Source: Candidatus Thiodiazotropha sp.
GTDB taxonomy: Bacteria > Pseudomonadota > Gammaproteobacteria > Chromatiales > Chromatiaceae
Reading direction: 5' to 3'
Length of the DNA: 55,999 nt
Assembly: GCA_023838465.1 (NCBI GenBank)
Contig: JAIVEQ010000028.1
Coordinates: 1-55,999 of the forward strand
The notes beneath the pieces were generated by a model. The model was not told the DNA's origin and ran no database searches. It was given only the letters and a program-made list of their open reading frames with translations. Of this stretch, positions 20,037 to 29,270 are shown piece after piece. Position 1 is the first letter of the stretch, and every line of letters starts with the position of its first letter. The position numbers were made by a program, and so were the translations under genes.

Positions 20037-20303
20037 GTCTTTTAGGCGTCCCAGGCCTAAAAGACACTCGATCTTTGACAACCTATTAGTGCCCCGGACG
20101 GTCCTGGTCACTGACACTACGTGATCACATCGCAAGCTCGTGACCACTCCGCCGTCAGTTCCCAAATGACTGGACGCCGTGTTCGGATGCTCGCTTTGCA
20201 TCCCCTCTGGCGCAAGGCACGACGGGTCTACAGTCTCGCCTCACGCCTACCGGGGACTAACCGCCTCGGCTTTCAGCCTTCCTTGGCGCTCAGCGAAGGT
20301 TAA
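20037..20303. ncRNA. Candidate structured RNA or palindromic repeat element
   Basis: Several stems sit side by side: an 11-bp hairpin at 20037-20047/20055-20065 with a 7-base loop; TGGTCAC at 20105-20111 pairing with 20140-20146; GGATGC at 20185-20190 with GCATCC at 20198-20203; GGCT-TTC-AGCC at 20268-20278; and CCTT...AAGG enclosing CGC-TCA-GCG at 20281-20299. The base composition differs from the AT-rich flanks. No known RNA family recognised and the transcribed strand is unknown. A degenerate mobile or repetitive element is the alternative. Confidence 0.35.
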
Positions 20304-20392
20304 TAAAGCTATTATGACAATCGGATTCTTTGTATCACACTTAAAAACATAGATGATTAAACAGACTGGCATCCATGCCAAGACTGATTTAA

Positions 20393-22368
20393 TCAAGAGG
20401 CATTTTGTTTCACAAGCGTCGGTTTCTGTCGTTGACTGCTATGGAGTGGTCGGTTATTACTGAGTCTGTTGGACATGTTACGTAATGCAGTTAACTGTCG
20501 AGCCAGTTCGGTGTACTGTTCTTGTAATTCGAGAATGCGATATTGCAATGTATTGCGGGACTGCCCAATCTTTTGCAAGTTGTTCAGCCTTTTTTCCATC
20601 ATCTCTTTGTGATCTTTGATCTGCATGACCAGTGGTTCAAGGGTAGAACGCAGCCAAGTATTGATCTCTTCATCAGCACGTTGGAAGATATCACGAGCAC
20701 GCTTTACAAGTGCTGAAAAGAAGCGTTTTACTACAAAATTCTGTTCCATCATCGCAGTCACGGGACTGTTACGGAATATCTCCGCTTCTTGATGCAGTAG
20801 TTCCAGTTCCACGCGGTACTTTACGATAGAGAACATTTTAGGTTGCACCACGGCAAAGCCGTGTTCATTTTGGAATTTACGGTAGATTGAGCGTATCAGC
20901 TTTCGGGTCTGTTCACTCTGGGTCACCACTTTGAGCATGGTTCGACGCGTCTCTTCAAACAGATTTTTCATTGAGCCTTTCATGCCGCTGGTCGTCCAGC
21001 TATTGGTCATCTCCTTCCTGCAGCGATCAATAATGTCATCAAGAAGATCCAGACTGAGCGTTTCCGATAACTGCTGCGCTTGTTGTTTCAATTGCTTGCG
21101 GCTCTGCTGGAAAGTCTCTACATCGCGCAGATATTGTGCCTGTTCGCTACGGGTCTTCTCCATCAGGTTGTTGATGACATCGTCGCTCTTATCACTCAAC
21201 TCCTCCAACTCTTCAAGCTGATATTTGGTGTCATTGAGCTTACCTGACAACATGCTGCGGCTGTTGTCCAACATCTGCCCCACATCTGAACTGACCGTAT
21301 CGAGAATGATCTGCTGTTTGATATTCAGTACGTCCTGACCCAGGTAGTTTTCCAGATCCAACAGTCCGCTCTTGTCGAGAAGTGCAGGTTCATTCCTGAT
21401 CTTCGCCAACAGCCCTTTCTGGGCCGATATCGGGAACACAGCCTTGGATTCGATACCCAGCATTTAGGCAGATGAGCGTTGCTGGCCTCGGATCGCATCA
21501 TGGATATCTTCATGTTCACGCAGGTCATCCCACAGGGTATCAATTTTATTCAGTACAACCATCAGTCCACGTTGACGACTACTCTGAAATCCCTTGATGT
21601 GGTGTTGCCAGATCTCCATATCGCTGCGGGTTACACCCGTGTCGGCACCGAGCACGAATAGTACTGCCTGAGCAGCTGGCAGCATGTTCAAGGTTAATTC
21701 AGGCTCTGTGCCAAGGGCATTCAATCCGGGGGTATCTAAAATTGTCAGCCCCTTCTGCAGCATGTGATGGGGGAAACTGATCAGGGCATGACGCCATTTA
21801 GGAATCTCGACCATCTCTGGTGGTTGAGACTGATGCGGATGTAGGTCTTGGCTGTAGAGTCCAAGGTGTTTTGCCTCATCCAGGGTTACTGATTTTGTCT
21901 CAATGACCTCCCTCAAAGCAGCCTGCATCTGCTCTACAGAATCTACTTCCAGCGGGTAATGGACCCATTGTTTGGTATCGTGTCGTAATTGTGTGAGCGT
22001 GGTGTCTTGCAGACGGGTCTCAATCGGTAGGAGACGCACATAGGCCTCATCACGCTCGTCATCGTAAAAGATCTCTGTGGGGCACATGGTGGTACGACCT
22101 GCATCAGAAGGTAGCAGGCGCCGGCCATAGTCAGCAAAGAAGATGGCATTGATCAGTTCTGTCTTGCCGCGGGAAAATTCAGCGACGAAGGCGATGGTCA
22201 GTTTATCGCTCTTCAGGGTGGATAAGGTATGCTCGATACGCTGCTGAATGTCCTGAGAGGACATTCCATTCTCCTCAAGCCAGGGGGCATACTCTTCTAT
22301 CGTGTTGATAACATCCTTTTTCCACTGCTCGTAGGCCAGTAACTGTTCTTGAAATCTTACTTTTCCAT
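20393..22368 (-). pseudogene. Dynamin-like GTPase, split by an in-frame stop
   Basis: Two frames in the same register are separated only by TAA at 21464-21466, followed immediately by ATG. The upstream part (22264 to 21464) is the GTPase: G1 AEFSRGKTELIN, G3 LDTPGL, G4 NKID. The downstream part (21463 to 20393, 356 residues) resumes with VFPISAQKGLLAKI and becomes long coiled coils typical of bacterial dynamin-like proteins. A CAA-to-TAA change would explain the split. The frame is also open upstream of 22264 and encodes FQEQLLAYEQWKKDV...WLEENG; one added A in the run at 22361-22364 would link it to an ATG at 22368. So either a pseudogene with two lesions, or two separately translated halves. 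Confidence 0.7.
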
Positions 22369-22473
22369 GCGGTAGCCCCAGTCTTTTTAAGCCGGAACAG
22401 ACTCTTATCTGCTCATGTCAGCTGTAATCGGAATGATACGCGAGGAGAGGCGCAGACGCCATATCCGGATGCC

Positions 22474-22758
22474 TCAATCTTCAAGAGGTATCGGCAGATA
22501 CTGAGGGGACTTTAACCGCAGGCATTTGCTGCGGGAGGTCTTTCCAGAGATCAGCTGGATCTTGGAGCGGGGAAGGTGAAAGGCCTTTGCGATAAACTTC
22601 ATTAGATGGGCATTTGCCTTACCGTCGATCGGTGGGGCTGTAAGGGTGATTTTGTACTCATTCTCCCCATAGGGACCGACAAAGCTGTCCCTGGAGGACT
22701 TGGGTTGAATACGCAGATTAAGGATCAGGTCATCTTGTTCCCAGCGAAACCAACTCAC
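22474..22758 (-). CDS. yggU: DUF167 family protein (YggU)
   Basis: 94 residues. The small alpha/beta DUF167 fold is recognisable from LRIQPKSSRDSFVGPYG, APPIDGKANAHLMKFIAKAF and ISGKTSRSKCLRL. The start overlaps the end of the YggT gene by four bases. The yggU-yggT-proC order is conserved in gammaproteobacteria. Biochemical function unknown. Confidence 0.93.
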   Translation of the reverse strand: MSWFRWEQDDLILNLRIQPKSSRDSFVGPYGENEYKITLTAPPIDGKANAHLMKFIAKAFHLPRSKIQLISGKTSRSKCLRLKSPQYLPIPLED

Positions 22759-23333
22759 AGAAAGGGGCTGCCTGTGAGCCCCCGTAGTGGTGGTAACAGG
22801 AGCATTTTCAGTAGCACCAGACCGATCATCACCAGCATGGGTGAAAGGTCGATGCCACCTGTTGGAGGAAGGAGCTTCTGAGCAGGCCGCATTACCGGGC
22901 CGGTAATGCTATAGAGCAGTGCTGATGCTGGATTGTAGCTACCTGGACTCACCCAGCTCAGAATGACTTGGATCAGAATGGCGAAAAGATAGATATTGAT
23001 CATCAGTTCCACCAGTTCAGGCAAGGCCCAAACGATTGGGCCCAACAGATTGACCGCACTCCCTGAAATTACAAGAATCAGAAGAATTTCTATCGCTTTG
23101 AGGAGCCAGGCGAGAATAATTGATGAGAGATCAATCCCGCCAATGCCTGGAATAATTCGAAGCAGGATCTTGAGTGGTGGATTGGTTACCTTTACCAGAA
23201 ACTGTGAGATGGGATTGTAAAAGTCTGCCCGTCCAAGCTGCAGTAAAAAACGCAGCAACACGGCGAGTATATAGAGTCCGAACAGGGTTTGAACCAGAAA
23301 TACGAGAGGATTTGTAAGATAATTGCTATCCAT
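22755..23333 (-). CDS. yggT: YggT family membrane protein
   Basis: 192 residues in two similar halves, each with two membrane segments and the repeated motif ending in an Asp-Leu-Ser sequence (GIGGIDLSSIILAWLL around 80, PPTGGIDLSPMLVMIGL around 165). YggT proteins have been linked to osmotic tolerance and cell-division proteins elsewhere; exact role is unsettled. It starts two bases after the proC stop, so the two are translationally coupled. Confidence 0.93.
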   Translation of the reverse strand: MDSNYLTNPLVFLVQTLFGLYILAVLLRFLLQLGRADFYNPISQFLVKVTNPPLKILLRIIPGIGGIDLSSIILAWLLKAIEILLILVISGSAVNLLGPIVWALPELVELMINIYLFAILIQVILSWVSPGSYNPASALLYSITGPVMRPAQKLLPPTGGIDLSPMLVMIGLVLLKMLLLPPLRGLTGSPFL

Positions 23334-23335
23334 GA

Positions 23336-24163
23336 CTATTGATGTCCCAACATATCTGAGAGTTCACGTGAGCGCTCTTGAGCACCCTGCAAAGCCTTAC
23401 TGAACAGCTCCCGTATTTTTCCATCCTCGAGAATACTCAGGGCACGCTCTGTGGTACCTCCTCTGGATGTCACTTTTTGTCTGAGTATGGCGGGTGAGTC
23501 ACTACTTTCCATAGCCATGCGAGCCGCCCCCAGGGCTGTTTGCAGTGTCAATAAGCGAGCAGTCTCCTCATCCAGTCCCATGCTTTTAGCACACTCCTCG
23601 ATGGTTTCCATGACTAGAAAGAAGTAGGCGGGTCCACTCCCTGAAATAGCAGTTACTGCATCCATATGAGATTCATTCTCAACCCAGCGGGTGAGTCCGA
23701 CAGCTCGTAATATACTTTCTGCCTGGTCTCGCTGGGATTCGCTGACACCTGGCCCTGCATGCAGGCCCGTAGCCCCGGACTGGATCATGGCAGGTGTATT
23801 TGGCATGCTGCGCACCAGTGCTACATCGCCCCCAAGCCAATCCCGTAAGGGCGTCTCTTTTACCCCGGCTGCTATCGAGATAACCAGTGGTTTGATCCGT
23901 TGAATGGTCTCAGCCAACCCACGGGCCACCTGTTCGAGTACTTGCGGTTTCACCGCCAATACAACCACGCCAGCTTCGGCAATGGCCAAGTTGTTATCAG
24001 ACTCTGTGCGAACACTGCAGCGAGCTGCCAGCTGTGCCAGTTTGTCGTTGTCCGGGTCACTGACGGTGATGCTGTCCTTATCATAACCATCGGCAATCAA
24101 GCCACTGATCAGACTGGTGGCCATATTGCCACCGCCTATGAAAGTGATATTGCTATTATTCAT
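23336..24163 (-). CDS. proC: Pyrroline-5-carboxylate reductase
   Basis: 275 residues. It catalyses the last step of proline synthesis, NAD(P)H-dependent. The N-terminal Rossmann motif is FIGGGNMATSLISGL. The signature ISGSGPAYFF near residue 165, and TSRGGTTERAL near 240, identify the family. First gene after yggS in the yggS-proC-yggT-yggU series, with a 54-base gap from yggS. Confidence 0.97.
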   Translation of the reverse strand: MNNSNITFIGGGNMATSLISGLIADGYDKDSITVSDPDNDKLAQLAARCSVRTESDNNLAIAEAGVVVLAVKPQVLEQVARGLAETIQRIKPLVISIAAGVKETPLRDWLGGDVALVRSMPNTPAMIQSGATGLHAGPGVSESQRDQAESILRAVGLTRWVENESHMDAVTAISGSGPAYFFLVMETIEECAKSMGLDEETARLLTLQTALGAARMAMESSDSPAILRQKVTSRGGTTERALSILEDGKIRELFSKALQGAQERSRELSDMLGHQ

Positions 24164-24217
24164 ACTGTTATCTTGTGCAGAGTGTCTTACATTAAGTGAT
24201 TGAATAGAGTAAAACCA

Positions 24218-24925
24218 TCATTGATTATACTGCCGTGGACCAAAAATTGCGGTGCCGATTCTGACTAATGTGGCACCTTCTTCAATAGCTGACTCGAGAT
24301 CGTCGGACATGCCCATGGATAGCGTATTCAATGGAACATCTTTATTGCACAATCGATCACGCAGCCGTCGTAGCTGTTGGAAAGGGTAGTGCTGGGCTGA
24401 TTTATCCTCCGCTGGGGCAGGAATCGTCATCAAACCTCTCACCTGGATATTGGGTAGAGCGGTATAGGCATCCAGGAGTTCTGCCAGTTCATGTTCATTA
24501 TGGCCATCCTTGCTTTTTTCACCACTGGTATTGACCTGTAGGCAGATATTCAATGGCGAAAGGTGCTGTGGGCGCTGATCACTCAGCCGAGTGGCATGCT
24601 TGAGGCTAGCGATACTGTGAACCCAATGGAAATTTTCAGCAATCTGTCGGGTCTTGTTACTCTGGATGCGACCGATGAAATGCCATTCCAGGTCTCTATC
24701 CTGCAGTAGTACTATCTTCGTCAAGGCTTCCTGTAGATAATTTTCACCAAACAATCGTTGCCCGAGATCTGCCAACAAACCTATCTCATCGGCGCTCCTG
24801 GTCTTACTCACAGCCAGCAGTTGTGTGCTGCCAGGTGCTCTGTTGCAATTGGCTTCCGCTCGACGAATGCGATCCAGCACCTGATGATAAGGCTGGTGCA
24901 AGCTGTTTTTTGTCTGTTCAGTCAC
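24218..24925 (-). CDS. yggS: PLP homeostasis protein YggS (COG0325)
   Basis: 235 residues with the alanine-racemase-like TIM barrel. The PLP lysine lies in LLAVSKTRSADEI (about residue 40). Other family marks are FGENYLQEA, WHFIGRIQSNKTR, LQVNTSGEKSK and LSMGMSDDLESAI. YggS binds and buffers pyridoxal phosphate and has no clear catalytic activity. It is transcribed divergently from pilT. Confidence 0.95.
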   Translation of the reverse strand: MTEQTKNSLHQPYHQVLDRIRRAEANCNRAPGSTQLLAVSKTRSADEIGLLADLGQRLFGENYLQEALTKIVLLQDRDLEWHFIGRIQSNKTRQIAENFHWVHSIASLKHATRLSDQRPQHLSPLNICLQVNTSGEKSKDGHNEHELAELLDAYTALPNIQVRGLMTIPAPAEDKSAQHYPFQQLRRLRDRLCNKDVPLNTLSMGMSDDLESAIEEGATLVRIGTAIFGPRQYNQ

Positions 24926-25035
24926 GCTGGATACGATTTTTTAATGTGATAACGGCTTATTATTAAGACGGCAACTCTAGTATGTTGCAAGATGCGGTCA
25001 AGTTAACGCTATTTCAAGTTACTTTTTTAGTCACA

Positions 25036-25061
25036 AGCTAGTGTAAGACACTACACTAGCT
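25036..25061. repeat. 10-bp inverted repeat upstream of pilT
   Basis: AGCTAGTGTA (25036-25045) and TACACTAGCT (25052-25061) are exact complements around a 6-base loop. It lies in the 288-base divergent region between yggS and pilT, about 150 bases before the pilT start. It could be an operator or a transcribed hairpin; a T-rich tract (CCTTTTTTGG) begins about ten bases later. Confidence 0.5.
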
Positions 25062-25213
25062 AAACTTATCCTTTTTTGGGACGATAGCTAGATAATGACT
25101 CAGGAATAAGCACGAATCCAAGGATTCGGGTATCGTCAGGATCGGGAAACAGCACGAGCTTGTCTGCCAAGCGACTGGTCGAACACCTTTTGCCTTTCAA
25201 AACGGGGGAATGA

Positions 25214-26248
25214 ATGGATATCGCTGAACTTTTGGCCTTCAGTGTCAAGCATAACGCATCAGATTTACATCTCTCTGCCGGGTTACCACCGATGATTCGT
25301 GTAGATGGCGACATCAGGCGCATCAATGTTCCCGCATTGGAACACAAGGTGGTACATGCCCTGGTGTATGACATCATGAACGACAAACAGCGTAAGGACT
25401 TTGAGGAGTTCCTTGAGAACGACTTCTCCTTTGAAATGCCCGGTCTGGCGCGGTTTCGTGTTAATGCTTTCAATCAGGCTCGTGGTGCATCGGCTGTATT
25501 TCGTACTATTCCTTCCAAAGTATTGACCTTGGAAGACCTTGGCTGTCCCTCCATATTCAAAGAGATCGTCGATGTGCCCCGTGGCATGGTTTTGGTCACT
25601 GGACCTACCGGTTCAGGCAAATCAACCACGTTGGCCGCTATGATGGATTATAAGAATGATAATGACTACTCTCATATCCTGACCATCGAAGATCCAATCG
25701 AGTTTGTCCATGCCAGCAAGAAGTGTCTGATCAATCAGCGTGAGGTGCATCGTGACACTTTGGGGTTCTCCGAGGCATTGCGTTCAGCATTGCGTGAAGA
25801 TCCGGATATCATTCTGGTCGGTGAATTGCGTGATTTGGAGACCATTCGTCTCGCATTGACTGCCGCTGAGACAGGTCACTTGGTATTTGGTACCTTGCAT
25901 ACCAGTTCTGCAGCGAAGACGATTGACCGTATTATTGATGTCTTTCCTGCTGGAGAGAAGTCCATGGTGCGCTCCATGCTATCAGAATCGTTACGTTCAG
26001 TTATTGCCCAGACACTGCTGAAAAAGATTGGCGGTGGTCGAATTGCCGGTTGGGAGATCATGGTCGGCACGCCTGCCATTCGTAACCTGATACGTGAAGA
26101 TAAGGTCGCACAGATGTATTCCGCTATACAGACTGGTCAGGCAGCAGGTATGCAGACCATGGACCAGGCGTTGAAGGAGTTGGTACAAAAAGGTGTAGTG
26201 AGTCGACTGGACGCGAAGGCAAAGGCACAGAACAAGGATCAGTTCTAA
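25214..26248 (+). CDS. pilT: Type IV pilus retraction ATPase PilT
   Basis: 344 residues. Start ATG at 25214 follows GGGGGA. The N-terminal MDIAELLAFSVKHNASDLHLSAG is typical. Walker A GPTGSGKST lies near residue 135, the Asp box IEDPIEFVH near 160, Walker B IILVGELRD near 200 and the His box GHLVFGTLHT near 225. The C-terminal AIRNLIRE motif, needed for retraction in Pseudomonas PilT, is intact. A hexameric cytoplasmic motor that disassembles pili for twitching and uptake. Confidence 0.97.
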   Translation: MDIAELLAFSVKHNASDLHLSAGLPPMIRVDGDIRRINVPALEHKVVHALVYDIMNDKQRKDFEEFLENDFSFEMPGLARFRVNAFNQARGASAVFRTIPSKVLTLEDLGCPSIFKEIVDVPRGMVLVTGPTGSGKSTTLAAMMDYKNDNDYSHILTIEDPIEFVHASKKCLINQREVHRDTLGFSEALRSALREDPDIILVGELRDLETIRLALTAAETGHLVFGTLHTSSAAKTIDRIIDVFPAGEKSMVRSMLSESLRSVIAQTLLKKIGGGRIAGWEIMVGTPAIRNLIREDKVAQMYSAIQTGQAAGMQTMDQALKELVQKGVVSRLDAKAKAQNKDQF

Positions 26249-26371
26249 TCTCAGTCTTGCTTCGGGGTGTATGATCGTATGCATGCTAGCCCCGTATTGA
26301 TATCGTGCGCTATTTGTAAAGCTGTGTAAGTAGAAACAGCGCATTGAAATGTGAGTGAAGAGGATAGAATT

Positions 26372-27496
26372 ATGGAATTGAATACCCTCCTGTCCATGAT
26401 GGTAAAAAATAAGGCATCTGATCTTTTCATCACTGCTGGGCGGGAACCTTCTATCAAGGTGGATGGAAAGATACATCCGGTCAATAAAGTGCCATTAACG
26501 GCCAGGCAGACCAAAGAGTTGACCTACAGCGTCATGACCGATGCACAGCAAAAGGAGTTTGATGAGAGCAAGGAGTGCAACTTTGCTATCAGTGCCAAGA
26601 ATATAGGCCGCTTCCGAGTCAGCAGTTTTATTCAACGCGATGCCGTTGGCATGGTATTACGCCGCATCGAAACAAAAATCCCCACGCTAGAATCGCTTTA
26701 TCTGCCACCGATATTACAAGATCTATCCATGACCAAACGTGGTTTGGTGATCTTTGTCGGCGCCACAGGTACAGGTAAGTCGACCTCGCTGGCAGCGATG
26801 ATCGGCTATCGCAACACCCGCGGTGATGGACATATCATCAGTATCGAAGATCCGATTGAGTATATGCATGATCACAACAGCTGTATCATCACTCAGCGTG
26901 AAGTCGGCATTGATACGGAATCCTATGAAATTGCACTAAAAAATACCCTACGTCAGGCGCCAGACGTGATCCTGATCGGTGAGATACGTACTCGTCAGAC
27001 AATGGAGCATGCCATTACATTTGCTGAGACCGGCCATCTTTGTCTTTCAACGCTGCATGCTAACAACGCCAATCAGGCACTGGACCGTATCATCCACTTC
27101 TTTCCTGAAGATTCACGGGAGCAGATCTTCATGGATCTATCCCTTAATCTGAAAGCGGTGGTCGCCCAACAGTTGATTCCCCGGGTTGATGGCAATGGCC
27201 GTCGAGCTGCAATAGAGGTGTTGTTGAATACACCATTGGCAGCTGAGTTGATTCGTAAAGGTGAGGTCCATAAACTCAAAGAGTTGATGAAACGCTCAAC
27301 AGAACATGGAATGATCACCTTTGATCAGCACCTCTATCAGCTCTATGAGGAGGGTGTCATCAGTTATGAAAATGCTTTGGCGTATGCTGATTCTACCAAT
27401 GATGTCCGCCTGATGATCAAGCTGGGCGCCAACCAGACCGGTGACTCCCTCGTCGATGGTCTAGATGGCATTACACTGCAGGATGGTAAGCAGTGA
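26372..27496 (+). CDS. pilU: PilT-like accessory retraction ATPase PilU
   Basis: 374 residues from the ATG at 26372, eight bases after AGAGGA; a GTG at 26351 would add seven residues. MELNTLLSMMVKNKASDLFITAG matches PilU N-termini. Walker A GATGTGKST, Walker B VILIGEIRT and the His box GHLCLSTLHANN are present. PilU works with PilT to add force to pilus retraction. Its sequence and tandem position after pilT make the assignment firm. Confidence 0.95.
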   Translation: MELNTLLSMMVKNKASDLFITAGREPSIKVDGKIHPVNKVPLTARQTKELTYSVMTDAQQKEFDESKECNFAISAKNIGRFRVSSFIQRDAVGMVLRRIETKIPTLESLYLPPILQDLSMTKRGLVIFVGATGTGKSTSLAAMIGYRNTRGDGHIISIEDPIEYMHDHNSCIITQREVGIDTESYEIALKNTLRQAPDVILIGEIRTRQTMEHAITFAETGHLCLSTLHANNANQALDRIIHFFPEDSREQIFMDLSLNLKAVVAQQLIPRVDGNGRRAAIEVLLNTPLAAELIRKGEVHKLKELMKRSTEHGMITFDQHLYQLYEEGVISYENALAYADSTNDVRLMIKLGANQTGDSLVDGLDGITLQDGKQ

Positions 27497-27529
27497 TTTT
27501 AGTCTCCTTACTGAAATATTACTCAACCA

Positions 27530-27654
27530 TGTAGGATGCGGCCCTGCCGCACCGAACACGCTCTCAGGATTCCCCATTGAGAGAGCGTGCAAAGAAATCG
27601 ACTATCTTTCAGATTGATCCTCCATGTTTATAGTGCTGCGTGCCGCACCCTACA
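27530..27654. repeat. Palindromic repeat module, TGTAGGGTGCGG family
   Basis: TGTAGGATGCGG (27530-27541) and CCGCACCCTACA (27643-27654) are complementary at 11 of 12 positions and enclose another perfect 9-bp hairpin (27557-27565/27581-27589). Related units occur at 28370 and 46757. It lies between pilU and a minus-strand gene, a typical place for repetitive extragenic palindromes. Confidence 0.6.
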
Positions 27655-27698
27655 GCTCAGTTTTGCAAAACAATGCAGTAATCGGGTAAGCGGCGTCA

Positions 27699-28157
27699 CT
27701 AGTCCTTTTCGAGATAACGATCAGCCATTTGATACTGTTTTTCCGACTCGTTAGCGATCCCGCCTTCGTCATTTAGAATCATTTCACAATTCTTTGCCAT
27801 TCTTGCCTGCATGGCTGCTTTCCAGGCAGCCTTAGCGTTATTCTGATCGTCAGTCGCCAGAGCTGCAGCAGCAGCAGCTGCGAGAAAATGTTCCGCTTGA
27901 GCAGCCCAGTCCGCGTCACGGCCACAGGCAGTATAGGATTGAGTCGCAAAAGCCTTCACTGCTTTATAGGTATCTTCCAGCTCCATAGACGTTAAATCCG
28001 GATTAGCTGCTGCTTCAATCGCACGAACAATACGCGGGTCCTGGCTTAAGTGGCCTACATTCGCCACAAACTGACCTCCCAGCTCTCTTTGTTGAGCAGG
28101 TGCCAGTTGACTGATTGCTTCACGCAGATGCTGATCGTTGGAGATGTTCTGTGGCAT
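27699..28157 (-). CDS. Hypothetical helical protein
   Basis: 152 residues, preceded by a GGGAGGG ribosome site six bases before the ATG. No family recognised and no signal peptide. The protein looks fully helical, with a stretch very rich in alanine (about residues 90-115) and charged ends. Two Cys only (about 78 and 123). Probably cytoplasmic. Single gene, flanked on both sides by palindromic repeats. Confidence 0.6.
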   Translation of the reverse strand: MPQNISNDQHLREAISQLAPAQQRELGGQFVANVGHLSQDPRIVRAIEAAANPDLTSMELEDTYKAVKAFATQSYTACGRDADWAAQAEHFLAAAAAAALATDDQNNAKAAWKAAMQARMAKNCEMILNDEGGIANESEKQYQMADRYLEKD

Positions 28158-28617
28158 GAGAGATCCCTCCCGGAAATTGACTTTCTATTCACATACTTCA
28201 ATATCATAGATTCGTGTCAGCTTGCTGCTCATGATGTAGATCAGTTAATTAGGATATTCTTCTGATTAGTCTCTGTCCGGAATAAGTAAACATGATCGGC
28301 TTGGAAGTTAGGCACCATCACTGATTGAGGCAGAATACCTTAGATAAGACTCAAGTTTTTAGTCTCTTCGGTGGGGCAGGGCCCCATCCTACCGCTTGAA
28401 ACAGACTGTAGGGTGGGGCCTGCCCCACCAATCTGTTGATGAACAAGATAAAGCTTATTCGGTGGCTTGGTGGTTAATTTTGTTGCGAATAGCCGTGGGT
28501 CTGCTTAGTGCAGTGCAAACCTACCTACCCAGTAGCTATACGAAATTATGCTGGGCTGTAGTGGGCCTTTGCCGTGATGACGTGGCATCACATAAAGCGT
28601 GTGTTTCCGGATGAACA
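28158..28617. other. Intergenic region with a large palindrome
   Basis: 460 bases without a supported gene. The 72-codon plus-strand frame at 28396-28614 starts inside the palindrome and has no ribosome site. The main content is the 22-bp hairpin described separately. Confidence 0.5.
28370..28429. repeat. Long imperfect hairpin of the same palindromic family
   Basis: The left arm 28370-28392 and right arm 28408-28429 pair over 22 positions with one bulged base and one mismatch; the loop is 15 bases. The right arm begins GTAGGGTGGGGCCTGCCCC, close to the TGTAGGGTGCGG core seen at 27530 and 46757. Likely a REP-like extragenic palindrome. Confidence 0.65.
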
Positions 28618-29220
28618 CTAATTAGTTGGTTCTGGCAGTGGCTCATTTTCAAGCAGGGTGATGATTGCACTATGCTGGTTCTGGTAGGCCCAATCCAGGG
28701 CTCGCTTGCCATCAAAATCTATGATGTCTTGATCCACCGGGTGCATCAGTAGATGCTGAACGGATTCAGTATGCCCCAGTTTTGCCGCCCAGATCAGTGC
28801 GGTCCAACCATTGGTAGTTTCAACCTGATTGATAGTCGCACCTGCCTCGATCAGTATTTCGACGATTTCCGAGTGATTATTCGAGGCTGCCAGCATCAAC
28901 GAAGAGTAGCCCCCTTTGTCCGTCTGATTCACATCCGCTCCTGCCTTAAGCAGACGGGATACCACTTCAGTGTGACCATTTAATGCGGCCTTCATGAGCG
29001 GTGTCCAGAAACAGGCATCCTTTACATCAATAGGGGCGCTATGCTCAAGCAATCTCGAGATGGTGGGAAGATCGCCAGTCTCTGCGGCGTAAAGGAGTGA
29101 GGAGATAGCCAGATCGGCATCTTCTTCAGCTGTCTGTTTAGAGCATGCATGCAGGAACAGCAAAAATATCAGCAGCCAGGCGTATCGATTAGTATTTGAG
29201 AATAGAGTCGTCATGCTCAT
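28618..29220 (-). CDS. Ankyrin-repeat lipoprotein
   Basis: 200 residues. The N-terminus has a hydrophobic signal segment and the lipobox LFLHAC (Cys about 26), so it should be lipid-anchored in the envelope. It then has four or five ankyrin repeats, seen as WTPLMKAALNGHTEVVSRLLKAGAD, YSSLMLAASNNHSEIVEIL, WTALIWAAKLGHTESVQHLL and RALDWAYQNQHSAIITLL in part. Ankyrin proteins bind other proteins; the partner is unknown. Bacterial secreted ankyrin proteins occur in host-associated and free-living species alike. Confidence 0.85.
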   Translation of the reverse strand: MSMTTLFSNTNRYAWLLIFLLFLHACSKQTAEEDADLAISSLLYAAETGDLPTISRLLEHSAPIDVKDACFWTPLMKAALNGHTEVVSRLLKAGADVNQTDKGGYSSLMLAASNNHSEIVEILIEAGATINQVETTNGWTALIWAAKLGHTESVQHLLMHPVDQDIIDFDGKRALDWAYQNQHSAIITLLENEPLPEPTN

Positions 29221-29270
29221 CTATTCTCAATAGCTCAACCTGGGTCTCAATGCGGATTCGCAATTCCAGG

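Larger units (their letters stand above)
19714..20392. other. Gene-free region between DUF4426 and GTPase genes
   Basis: About 680 bases. The left third (to about 19970) is AT-rich, and the middle (20030-20303) is GC-rich and full of short hairpins. A 60-codon frame at 20121-20303 has no ribosome site and no recognisable family. I interpret the middle as a structured RNA or repeat element rather than a gene; the Fur-like box and hairpins are listed separately. Confidence 0.6.

Noticed and set aside
20121..20303. 60-codon frame in the hairpin-rich segment
   Set aside because: No ribosome site; the region is dominated by stems, so it was treated as non-coding.
25066..25473. 135-codon frame opposite pilT
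   Set aside because: Lies mostly antisense to the well-supported PilT N-terminus and has no family features.
28396..28614. 72-codon plus-strand frame
   Set aside because: It begins inside a palindromic repeat and has no start signal or family.
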